This document shows positions 1-7,468 of a stretch of DNA of 22,659 nucleotides, in pieces. Below the pieces are notes generated by a model. It ran no database searches, had not been told where the DNA came from, and saw only the letters and a list, made by a program, of their open reading frames with translations. A program made the translations under genes and the position numbers. Position 1 is the stretch's first letter, and every line of letters begins with the position of its first letter. Origin of the DNA: Ignavibacteria bacterium (GTDB lineage Bacteria; Bacteroidota; Ignavibacteria; Ignavibacteriales; Melioribacteraceae); NCBI GenBank assembly GCA_027347545.1, contig DAIEQT010000187.1, forward strand, positions 1-22,659, in the 5' to 3' direction.

Positions 1-1284
1 TTTATATTCTCTGCTCGCCAAACGGTAACTTTTTGATTTTCCTTTTACTATTGCCGGAGCTGCTGCTTCTTTCTTCTCTTCAACAGCCGGGACTTTTGCT
101 TCGACATCCAAAATTTTAGAGTATTCAAGTTTAGTTTTCTCAAGTTCTTGAGAAGGATAACTGCCAAGCACTTTTATGAAGCGGGTGTGATGACCAAGTT
201 CATCCAGTATTTTTTGAATCGGTTCTTCGGTTATGTTTCCTTCAAAATCGAGATAAAACATTTCTTCCCAAGGATTTCCAATAATCGGGCGCGATTCTAA
301 CTTGAGCAAGTTTACTTCATACTTTCTGAACACGCCGAGCGCATCAACCAGCGAACCAGGTGTGTGCGAAGTTGCCATTACAATCGAAGTCTTGCATGGA
401 ATTCTAGAATCAACTTTCTGCGGCTTACGTGTAGCAATTAAAAATCTGGTAAAGTTTTCAGTTTGATTAGCAACATCGGTTTTTAGAATTTTCAAACCGT
501 ACAACTTTGCAGCTTCTTCGCTTGCAATTGCAGCAAAATAATGATTGCCTTCTTCCGCAACACGTTGAACTGACATTGCAGTATCAGCAAAATATTCTAA
601 CGCTGCGCGGGGAATTGTCTCCAAAAATTTGCTGCACTGTGCCGCTGCTTGATGATGCGCGTAAACCTTCTTGATTTTGTTAAGCGGAATGTCATCCATT
701 GCCACCAAGCAATGTTTCACTTGAAACTTTTCTTCACCTATGATTGACAGTGTTGTGTGAAGCAGTAAATCATACACTTCATTAATTCCGCCGGAAGTTG
801 TGTTTTCTATAGGAAGAATTGCATAATCTGCTTCTCCTTTTTCTGCCGCTTCAACTACCTCGCTAAACAATTTTTTGAAAACAAAATTCAAAGCATAGCC
901 TGAATGAGCAAAATATTTATGAGCAGCTAAGTAGCTGTAAGAACCTTCTATTCCCTGGAATGAAATTGTTACAGCCGAGCGTTTTTTGCCTTTATTTATT
1001 TTGTTCTGAATATAATTTTGCTGGAGCCGTACTGAATCTTCTATAATCTCATAAAAAACTTTAGTGAGATAATGGGAATCCAATCCTTCTTTTTTACCAA
1101 GTTTAATCAATCTATTCAGCAAGTCAGATTCGCGTTTCTGATCGCGGATCGGGCTTTGCGAATTTTCTTTAGCTAAGATTACTCCTTTGCTTAAATCTCT
1201 TCTTCTGGAAAGAAGCTTTATCAAGTTTTCATCAACTTTATTGATATTCTCGCGTATTTGCGAAATGTCTTTCTTTTTAGCCAT
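1..1284 (-). CDS. pheA: Chorismate mutase-prephenate dehydratase (P-protein), probably fused to DAHP synthase; partial at window edge
   Basis: The minus-strand frame opens at ATG 1284-1282 and stays open for 428 codons to the window edge, so the C-terminus is missing. Residues 5-92 form an AroQ-type chorismate mutase helix bundle (IRENINKVDENLIKLL). Residues 104-290 are prephenate dehydratase, with AILPIENTTSGG and the catalytic TRF at 279-281. Residues 298-375 are an ACT domain with ESRP at 330-333, the usual phenylalanine-binding signature. Together these make phenylpyruvate from chorismate. P-proteins normally end after ACT. Here a Lys/Glu/Ala/Pro linker (378-418) leads into SYRLASREYK, which matches the segment just before the barrel of type I-beta DAHP synthases (YKLVSREF in Thermotoga). 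The P-protein is seen directly; the third domain is inferred from ten residues. The gene is divergent from the redox operon, with 194 bases between them. Confidence 0.9.
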   Translation of the reverse strand, partial: MAKKKDISQIRENINKVDENLIKLLSRRRDLSKGVILAKENSQSPIRDQKRESDLLNRLIKLGKKEGLDSHYLTKVFYEIIEDSVRLQQNYIQNKINKGKKRSAVTISFQGIEGSYSYLAAHKYFAHSGYALNFVFKKLFSEVVEAAEKGEADYAILPIENTTSGGINEVYDLLLHTTLSIIGEEKFQVKHCLVAMDDIPLNKIKKVYAHHQAAAQCSKFLETIPRAALEYFADTAMSVQRVAEEGNHYFAAIASEEAAKLYGLKILKTDVANQTENFTRFLIATRKPQKVDSRIPCKTSIVMATSHTPGSLVDALGVFRKYEVNLLKLESRPIIGNPWEEMFYLDFEGNITEEPIQKILDELGHHTRFIKVLGSYPSQELEKTKLEYSKILDVEAKVPAVEEKKEAAAPAIVKGKSKSYRLASREYK

Positions 1285-1478
1285 TGTCTTTCGAATTGTT
1301 TGAAATTGAGGGCTGAATGTAAAGATTTTTTGCGGCTAAATAAAGTATCCGGCTATTTATCTTTTTGATTGACTAGAAAATTAGTTTGAAGTAAGTTTGA
1401 ACTGGATAAGAGTATCCACTTAATGTTTATTCGTTATTTACGAACAAGAATCGTGAAAAATTTACTGGAGGAGGTTAA
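1285..1478. promoter_or_regulatory. Divergent intergenic region between pheA and the redox operon
   Basis: This 194-base gap must hold promoters for both directions. Two perfect inverted repeats lie on the operon side. TGGATA-AGAG-TATCCA is at 1403-1418 and TTCGT-TATTT-ACGAA is at 1430-1444. A TTGACT followed 17 bases later by TAAGTT is a weak sigma-70-like candidate only. I see no RNA gene here. Confidence 0.4.
1467..1474 (+). promoter_or_regulatory. Strong Shine-Dalgarno site of the first operon
   Basis: GGAGGAGG lies four bases before ATG 1479 and decides this start. An overlapping 61-codon reading frame from 1423 has no comparable site and is not a gene. Confidence 0.8.
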
Positions 1479-2384
1479 ATGGCAAAACAATCAAGAAGAG
1501 ATTTTCTTAAGACCTACGCTATTATCGGGTCTGCCGCAGCTGGACTTTCAAGTTCAACAAAAGCAGCACCGAAGAATTTTTTATCAGAAGACCGAATGGC
1601 TGTATTAGTTGATACGACTGTATGTATTGGATGCAGAAAATGTGAGTGGGCTTGTAAAACTGCACACAACTTAGCGACCGACCCGATTGAGACTTATGAA
1701 GACAGATCTGTTTTCAAAGAACAGCGGAGACCAACCGACAAAGCGCTTACTGTTGTGAATGAATATCCAAACACAACATCAGACAAGTTTCCTATTAATG
1801 TAAAAGTACAATGTATGCACTGCGATAAGCCGGCTTGCGTTTCGGCTTGCATAGTTGGTGCTTTCACGAAAAACGAAAACGGCTCAGTAATTTGGGACGG
1901 CGACAAATGCATCGGATGCCGTTACTGCATGGTTGCTTGTCCTTTCCAAATTCCGGCATTCGAATTTGAAAAAGCTCTGAAACCGGATATCAAGAAGTGC
2001 GATTTCTGTATTGAACGCACTTCAAAAGACAAACTTCCGGCATGCATTGAAATGTGTCCTGTTGAGGCAATTATTTACGGACGAAGAGAAGATTTATTAA
2101 AAGTAGCAAAAGACAGAATTAAAAATTATCCGCATCGTTATGTTAACAGAATTTTTGGCGAACATGAAGTTGGCGGAACATCATGGTTATACTTATCAAG
2201 CCGTCAGTTTGAAGAAATCGCGTTTCCAAAACTCGGTAATGATCCGGCCCCAGGCGTAAGCGAAGCTATCCAGCATGGGATTTTCGCTTACTTCGTTCCA
2301 CCTGTGGCTCTTTACGCTTTACTTGGTGGAGTTATGTGGTTAAATAAAAATAAAAAGAATCACGAGTCGAATACGGAGAACTGA
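1479..2384 (+). CDS. Tat-exported HybA/DmsB-type ferredoxin with four [4Fe-4S] sites and a C-terminal membrane anchor
   Basis: A 301-residue electron-transfer subunit. The N-terminus has a twin-arginine signal (SRRDFLK, residues 5-11) and a hydrophobic stretch, so it is folded before export to the periplasmic face. Four cysteine quartets are visible: C49/52/55/59, C112/115/120/124, C144/147/150/154 and C174/177/189/193. This is the arrangement of HybA, DmsB and NrfC relatives. Residues 266-288 form a membrane helix, as in HybA. It is followed after one base by the NrfD/HybB-like gene, its usual partner. No hydrogenase or molybdopterin catalytic subunit lies nearby, so it most likely passes electrons from the quinone module to the neighbouring 13-heme cytochrome. 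The family is secure; the specific partner is inferred from operon order. Confidence 0.9.
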   Translation: MAKQSRRDFLKTYAIIGSAAAGLSSSTKAAPKNFLSEDRMAVLVDTTVCIGCRKCEWACKTAHNLATDPIETYEDRSVFKEQRRPTDKALTVVNEYPNTTSDKFPINVKVQCMHCDKPACVSACIVGAFTKNENGSVIWDGDKCIGCRYCMVACPFQIPAFEFEKALKPDIKKCDFCIERTSKDKLPACIEMCPVEAIIYGRREDLLKVAKDRIKNYPHRYVNRIFGEHEVGGTSWLYLSSRQFEEIAFPKLGNDPAPGVSEAIQHGIFAYFVPPVALYALLGGVMWLNKNKKNHESNTEN

Positions 2385-2385
2385 T

Positions 2386-3615
2386 ATGGAAAACCATAAA
2401 CCAACACCTATTGTTACAAAATACTTTACACCGGTTGTTATAGGATTAGCTGTTATTGCTCTAAATGGAATGTTGTTTCTTTTAGCCAGATTTATTTTCG
2501 GAATTGGCGCGGTAACTAATTTAGATAATCAGCACCCCTGGGGAATTTGGATTGGAGTTGATGTAGCTGCTGGCGTTGCTCTTGCTGCCGGCGGATTTAC
2601 TACTGCCGCTCTTGGACATATAATGCACAAAGATCAGTACCACGCAATTATTCGTCCGGCACTTCTAACAGCAGCACTAGGCTACACTTTTGTTGCTGTG
2701 AGTGTTATGATTGATTTAGGAAGACCTTACTTTATCTGGCATCCGCTTCTTATGTGGAATGGAAGTTCTGTTCTTTTTGAAGTTGGTATTTGCGTTATGA
2801 TTTATCTAACCGTTCTTTACATAGAATTTCTTCCTATCGTAACAGAAAGATTTATTGGAAGAGTGAATCTGCCGGGCTTCCTCAAAAAGTTTAACCAATC
2901 AATAGATAAACTCTTGCGCGTTCTTGATAAGGGTTTGGAAAAAACGATGTTCATTTTCATCATTGCCGGCGTTGTGCTTTCTTGCTTGCATCAATCTTCA
3001 TTAGGAACATTGATGGTAATTGCCGGACCAAAAATGCATCCGCTCTGGCAAACACCAATATTGCCATTGCTCTTTTTGCTTTCTGCAATTTCGGTCGGAT
3101 TCCCAATGGTAATAATGGAATCGCTCATTACTTCCCGTTCATTCAGTCTAAAACCGGAAACGCATATTCTTTCCGATCTTGGAAGTATGGTTGCACCGCT
3201 TTTAGGAATTTACCTAGCATTCAAAATTGGTGATATGGTAATCCGCCAGACATTTGTTTACCTAACCGAGTTTTCCACTGTAAGCGTTATGTTCACACTT
3301 GAGCTGCTTTTAGGAATTGTGATTCCGCTGAGAATCTTTCTTTCCCGCAGTTTATCAAAAACACCGCTTGGATTATTCATCGCTTCGGTTCTTGTAGTTC
3401 TTGGCGTTTTGATGAACCGCATAAATAATTTTTTAGTTGCTTACACTCCTCCTTACGAAATTCACTCATACTTTCCTTCCTTTGGAGAAATCTCTGTTAC
3501 ACTCGGTTTTGTTGCTTTAGAAGTACTTTTCTTCCGGTTCTTTGTTATTCAACTGCCTATTGTAAGCGTTCCGGATACAACAGCACCTCAAACAAAATTT
3601 TCTATCAGAGGATAA
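2386..3615 (+). CDS. HybB/NrfD-family integral membrane quinone oxidoreductase subunit
   Basis: A 409-residue, very hydrophobic protein with roughly ten membrane segments, the size expected for HybB-type NrfD proteins. The signature near residue 45 (HPWGIWIGVDVAAGVALAAG) is characteristic of HybB. RPALLTAALGY and DLGRPYFIWHPLLMWN follow in the usual positions. These proteins exchange electrons between the membrane quinone pool and a periplasmic iron-sulfur partner; some relatives are discussed as contributing to proton translocation. It begins one base after the ferredoxin stop and ends five bases before the cytochrome gene, so the three are probably one complex. Direction of flow, quinol to cytochrome, is inferred from the downstream cytochromes. 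There are no signs of truncation. Confidence 0.9.
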   Translation: MENHKPTPIVTKYFTPVVIGLAVIALNGMLFLLARFIFGIGAVTNLDNQHPWGIWIGVDVAAGVALAAGGFTTAALGHIMHKDQYHAIIRPALLTAALGYTFVAVSVMIDLGRPYFIWHPLLMWNGSSVLFEVGICVMIYLTVLYIEFLPIVTERFIGRVNLPGFLKKFNQSIDKLLRVLDKGLEKTMFIFIIAGVVLSCLHQSSLGTLMVIAGPKMHPLWQTPILPLLFLLSAISVGFPMVIMESLITSRSFSLKPETHILSDLGSMVAPLLGIYLAFKIGDMVIRQTFVYLTEFSTVSVMFTLELLLGIVIPLRIFLSRSLSKTPLGLFIASVLVVLGVLMNRINNFLVAYTPPYEIHSYFPSFGEISVTLGFVALEVLFFRFFVIQLPIVSVPDTTAPQTKFSIRG

Positions 3616-3620
3616 GCACA

Positions 3621-4754
3621 ATGAAAACAAAATTATTAATACTCTTAATTGCTCTTCCTCTTTTTGTTTTCGCTCAGAACAAAGTGGGAAAGCTGCATCA
3701 GACACAAGCGTTAAATTGCAAGACTTGCCATAGCTGCGATATTCCTACAAAAGAAAACCCATGTATTAAACCTTGTCCGCGCGAAAGATTAATAACAATT
3801 GAACAAACTCCGGCAGATGCGCCGGCTGTTTTTACAATAGATAAGATGAAGAAGACTTCCGACATTTATGCGCCGGTGGTTTTCTCTCATAGACTTCATG
3901 CAGAGATGGCAGATATGGGGGGCGGATGTAGAATGTGCCATCATTATAATCCGCCCGGAGAAGTTGTTGGATGCGCAGACTGCCACGAACTTACTCGCAA
4001 GCGTACAGATTTAAGCAAGCCGGATTTGAAAGGCGCGTATCATCAGCAATGTATGAATTGCCATCGCCAGTGGAGCGGAAAAGTTGAGTGCGAAAGTTGT
4101 CATGCACAAAATGGTTCCGCAAAGAAAACAGAATCAAAACCAAAGACGGATTTAGCTGCTAAGAAGGTACATCAAAAAATTAATCCGCCTGCCATTGTTA
4201 AATATGATACTCCAAAAGCAAACGGTAAAATTGTTTCTTTTAATCACACTGATCACGTCAGCACATTTTCAATTGATTGTGAAAAGTGCCATTCAAACGA
4301 AAGCTGCAATAAATGCCATGCTAAATACAAACCTGCTTCACTTGCTAACAGAAGTGTAGCTGATAAACATGTGGTTTGCGCTAATTGCCACAATACTAAA
4401 GCAAACTGTTCCGATTGCCACAAGAATTCTGCTGTTGGTTCGTTCAACCATAAAGCAAGAACCGGTTTTGATATTGCAAAGAACCATGCAAAACTTGCTT
4501 GCAACCGATGCCATGTTGAAAAAGGAAAATTTGCCGGATTGAAATCTGATTGCAGTATTTGTCATGGCACGTGGACAAAAGATAATTTCAAACATGTTTC
4601 AACCGGATTGCAATTAGATGAAGTTCACGCTGATTTTGAATGCAGCGATTGTCATCAAGAAAAAAATTATGCTATTCCGACGTGCAAAAATTGTCATGAA
4701 GATAAAACGTATCCAAAAGATAAACCGGGAAAGATGGTTAAAAAGAGCAAATAA
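3621..4754 (+). CDS. Periplasmic 13-heme c-type cytochrome partnering the FeS/NrfD module
   Basis: A 377-residue exported protein with a signal peptide (residues 1-19, ending FVFAQ). I count 13 CXXCH motifs. Five are in an N-terminal domain (from C33 to H161) and eight in a C-terminal domain (C220 to H359). A Lys/Pro-rich linker joins them. The N-terminal CKTCHSC is followed by a further cysteine pair, PCIKPCPR at 47-54, that is not a heme motif. These two cysteines could form a disulfide or bind something else. There is no membrane anchor besides the signal peptide, so it is probably soluble in the periplasm or held by the FeS subunit. It likely accepts electrons from the quinone module and feeds the periplasmic pool. 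Its stop overlaps the kinase start in TAATG, implying coupled translation. Confidence 0.9.
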   Translation: MKTKLLILLIALPLFVFAQNKVGKLHQTQALNCKTCHSCDIPTKENPCIKPCPRERLITIEQTPADAPAVFTIDKMKKTSDIYAPVVFSHRLHAEMADMGGGCRMCHHYNPPGEVVGCADCHELTRKRTDLSKPDLKGAYHQQCMNCHRQWSGKVECESCHAQNGSAKKTESKPKTDLAAKKVHQKINPPAIVKYDTPKANGKIVSFNHTDHVSTFSIDCEKCHSNESCNKCHAKYKPASLANRSVADKHVVCANCHNTKANCSDCHKNSAVGSFNHKARTGFDIAKNHAKLACNRCHVEKGKFAGLKSDCSICHGTWTKDNFKHVSTGLQLDEVHADFECSDCHQEKNYAIPTCKNCHEDKTYPKDKPGKMVKKSK

Positions 4755-6649
4755 TGTTTAGAAAGATCGGCACAAAACTAATACTTGTTGTTAGTGTAAC
4801 TGCGGTAATTATCATCGGAGTCTTTTCCTATTTCAACATAGAAAGACAAACTGAAGTATTGCGCGCGGAAGTACAGCGTCATGCTAATCAGCTTAGCGAA
4901 AGCGTTAAAAATGCTACGCGCTTCGCAATGCTTAAGAATGATCGGGACTATATTCAGCAAATTATTGATAGAATAGGAAAAGACCCGGCTATTAATGATG
5001 TGAAGATTATGAACAAGGAAGGGGAAATTATTTATTCGTCCCGCCCGGGAAATATGGGCAAGATGCTCGATAAACAAGCCGAAAGTTGTTACGCTTGTCA
5101 TGCTGCAAATCGTCCTTTAGAAAAACTTTCGATGAAAAACCGGACAAGAATTTTTACCGCTAACCCGGATTCTGCTCAAGTGCTTGGAATAATCAATCCT
5201 ATTTATAATGAGCCGAGCTGTTCCGAATCGGATTGCCATGCTCATGAGCCGAGCGCAAAAGTTCTCGGCGTGCTTGATGTAACTTTTTCTTTGAAAGATA
5301 TTGAGAAGCAAATACAATCAAATGAAATACAAGGAGCTGTTCTTGCAGTTGTTGCTATTGTCGCGATTGGCTTTATAATTGGTTTCTTTGTAAAACGTTA
5401 TGTCGACCAACCGGTTAAAGAATTAGTTAACGCTACTGAACAAGTTGCCGCTGGAAACATTAATTATAAGATAACAAATCTCGGCAAAGATGAACTAGGC
5501 AAACTTGGCAGATCTTTTAATGATATGACCAAGAAGCTGGATGAAACAAGCCAGCAGTTGTATCAATCAACAAAAATGGCTTCGCTGGGTCAGCTTGCAG
5601 CCGGCGTTGCGCACGAAATCAATAATCCTCTTACCGGTGTTTTAACTTACAGTAGTTTTTTGCTGAAGCGGACGAAAGACAACCCGCAAATGCAAGAAGA
5701 CTTAAATGTAATTGTGCGAGAAACAATGCGCAGCCGCGAGATTGTAAAAGGTTTGCTCGACTTTGCCCGTCAATCTGTTCCAAAGAAAAGTTTATGCAAC
5801 ATAAACGAAATTCTTGACCGTGCGATTGCAGTTGTAGCCAATCAAGTGAAGCTCAACCGAATTACTATCGAACGGATTAACGATCCGGAGTTGCCGGAAA
5901 TCACTGCCGATGCAAACCAGATCCAGCAAGTGTTTCTTAATTTGTTTGTAAATGGAATTGATGCGATTGGACAAGATGGAAAAATTCAGGTTAGAACATC
6001 GCATACAAGTTTATCCCCGCGTGGTATAACACAAATTAAAAATGCAGTGTGTGGAAAGACTCATAGCTTAATAGACCCGCAGCATAAAATCGGCGGTATG
6101 TCTTCAATCAAAATGAAAATAAAATCCAACGGTAATGAAGGCTTTGTCTATCTCGATCCTATTTACGGAAATCACCGACATTACTTTGGAATTAATCTAG
6201 ACAAAGGCTCAAGCAATAATCTTTCTTGCCCAACGTGCGATATGTCTTTGATTGATAAAACAGCTAAATGCCCTGAGTGCGGTGGACCGGTTTACAAAAT
6301 CCCAGTTCCAAATCAAGGGTTTATTGAAGGCTGTGCTTCATTCAAAGATATTTGGCAACGCTGGGGCTATGTTGATGCTGCCGGTGAGAAAAAATTTGTG
6401 GAAATAGATATAACTGATAACGGCTGCGGAATTCCAACAGAAAATTTGAGCAAAATTTTTGAACCTTTCTTTTCTACCAAAGGACAGCGAGGAACCGGCT
6501 TAGGTCTTTCTGTAATTTGGGGAATCATTGATAATCACAATGGAGTTATTTCTGTTCAAAGTGAAGTAGGAAACCTGCCTGCCGGCAAAGCGGGAGGAAC
6601 TACATTTTCTATTCGATTGCCGCAAGGAAATACAAAAGCATTTGTATGA
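4754..6649 (+). CDS. Membrane histidine kinase with periplasmic heme c motifs and a zinc-ribbon-like insert in the ATPase domain
   Basis: A 631-residue sensor kinase. Membrane helices at about 8-26 and 195-213 bracket a periplasmic sensor. The sensor holds CYACH (112-116) and a CX4CH motif (C156, C161, H162), so it may bind two covalent hemes and read the redox state of the electron chain. HAMP (about 213-266) precedes HisKA with the phospho-accepting H287 in VAHEINNPL. The N box (NLFVN, 396-400), G1 box (DNGCGIP, 555-561) and G2 box (GTGLGLS, 580-586) are intact. Between the N and G1 boxes there is an extra block of about 129 residues (418-546) with C492/C495 and C506/C509 knuckles, plus CGKTH at 433-437. 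A short PAGKAG insert lies near residues 607-614. Its stop overlaps the next start by four bases. Kinase identity is secure; heme loading and zinc binding are inferred. Confidence 0.92.
   Translation: MFRKIGTKLILVVSVTAVIIIGVFSYFNIERQTEVLRAEVQRHANQLSESVKNATRFAMLKNDRDYIQQIIDRIGKDPAINDVKIMNKEGEIIYSSRPGNMGKMLDKQAESCYACHAANRPLEKLSMKNRTRIFTANPDSAQVLGIINPIYNEPSCSESDCHAHEPSAKVLGVLDVTFSLKDIEKQIQSNEIQGAVLAVVAIVAIGFIIGFFVKRYVDQPVKELVNATEQVAAGNINYKITNLGKDELGKLGRSFNDMTKKLDETSQQLYQSTKMASLGQLAAGVAHEINNPLTGVLTYSSFLLKRTKDNPQMQEDLNVIVRETMRSREIVKGLLDFARQSVPKKSLCNINEILDRAIAVVANQVKLNRITIERINDPELPEITADANQIQQVFLNLFVNGIDAIGQDGKIQVRTSHTSLSPRGITQIKNAVCGKTHSLIDPQHKIGGMSSIKMKIKSNGNEGFVYLDPIYGNHRHYFGINLDKGSSNNLSCPTCDMSLIDKTAKCPECGGPVYKIPVPNQGFIEGCASFKDIWQRWGYVDAAGEKKFVEIDITDNGCGIPTENLSKIFEPFFSTKGQRGTGLGLSVIWGIIDNHNGVISVQSEVGNLPAGKAGGTTFSIRLPQGNTKAFV
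6571..6597 (+). repeat. Short palindrome-derived in-frame insert within the kinase gene
   Basis: CCTGCCTGCCGGCA with a decayed right arm encodes NLPAGKAG between SEVG and GTTFSIRLP, where kinases normally have SEVGKGTTF. It looks like one copy of a palindromic element related to CCTGCCTGCCGGCAGGCAGG, tolerated in frame. I see no second copy in the window. Confidence 0.55.
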
Positions 6650-7440
6650 TGAAAGAGCATTGCAACATATTGGTTATTGATGACGAACAAGTTATCATAG
6701 ACTCTATCAGCAAGATTGCGAGCCTGGAAGAGCTTACTGTTGATTCTTCTTTGCCTGGGAAAGTTGCGTTCGAAAAAATTTCTGCAAAAGATTATGACCT
6801 TATCATTTGCGATATAATGCTACTGGAAATGGATGGCTTTCAAATTCTAAATGAATTGGTGAAAAGAAATGTTGATACACCGGTGATAATGACTACCGGT
6901 TACTCAACGATTGAAAACGCGGTTAAGTCGCTTTATCTCGGTGCAATTGATTTTATACCTAAGCCGTTTACAATTGATGAAATGATTTCGCTGATTCACC
7001 GAGCAATGCGTTACAGTAAATTGCTGGAAGCAAAGAAGAAAAATGTTGAGAGTGTTTTGCTTGTACCTTGCCCGTCAAAGTATTACAGACTTGGCTACTC
7101 TTGCTGGATGAACAAAGAATTAGATGGCTCTGTATTTATCGGTGCAAGTGATTTTTTTGTTAAAACAGTTGAGCCCATTAAACTGGTTGAATTATTAAAC
7201 ACCGGCGAAATTTTAACACAAGCTTCGCCATGCGCAAAATTTAGAACCGATGATGAATTAGCTCACCCGCTTTATTCCGTACTGAGCGGAAACATCATCG
7301 AACGAAATGAAAAAGTTATTGAACAACCCGAGCTTTTGGAAAAAGATCCTTATTTCGATGGTTGGCTCTATAGAATTATTCCAACCGAATTCGACTATGA
7401 GATGAAAATTTTAATTCCATGCAGTTCGGATAGATCTTAA
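6646..7440 (+). CDS. Response regulator with a degenerate GcvH-like C-terminal domain
   Basis: A 264-residue cytoplasmic protein. Residues 7-122 are a CheY-like receiver with acidic pocket D12/D13, phosphoacceptor D56, T84 and K106. No DNA-binding, GGDEF or AAA+ domain follows. Residues 144-255 instead resemble the glycine cleavage H protein: the pattern FIGASDF...EPIKLVELLNTGE...LYSVLSGNIIERNEK...DPYFDGWL follows GcvH closely. At the place of the lipoylated lysine (seven residues before the serine of the S-x-x-SG turn) there is E204, so it is probably not lipoylated. The domain also carries scattered cysteines (142, 153, 196, 259). It starts inside the kinase stop (ATGATG at 6646; the second ATG is an alternative start) and is presumably phosphorylated by that kinase. 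The output mechanism is unknown. Confidence 0.88.
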   Translation: MMKEHCNILVIDDEQVIIDSISKIASLEELTVDSSLPGKVAFEKISAKDYDLIICDIMLLEMDGFQILNELVKRNVDTPVIMTTGYSTIENAVKSLYLGAIDFIPKPFTIDEMISLIHRAMRYSKLLEAKKKNVESVLLVPCPSKYYRLGYSCWMNKELDGSVFIGASDFFVKTVEPIKLVELLNTGEILTQASPCAKFRTDDELAHPLYSVLSGNIIERNEKVIEQPELLEKDPYFDGWLYRIIPTEFDYEMKILIPCSSDRS

Positions 7441-7468
7441 GTAAGTTTATCAAACTAAGGAGACTATT

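Noticed and set aside
1423..1608. 61-codon plus-strand frame overlapping the ferredoxin start
   Set aside because: Out of frame with the strongly supported ferredoxin gene, no ribosome site, and no recognisable protein features.
4778..5101. 107-codon minus-strand frame opposite the kinase sensor region
   Set aside because: Antisense shadow of the kinase, with low-complexity content and no start signal.
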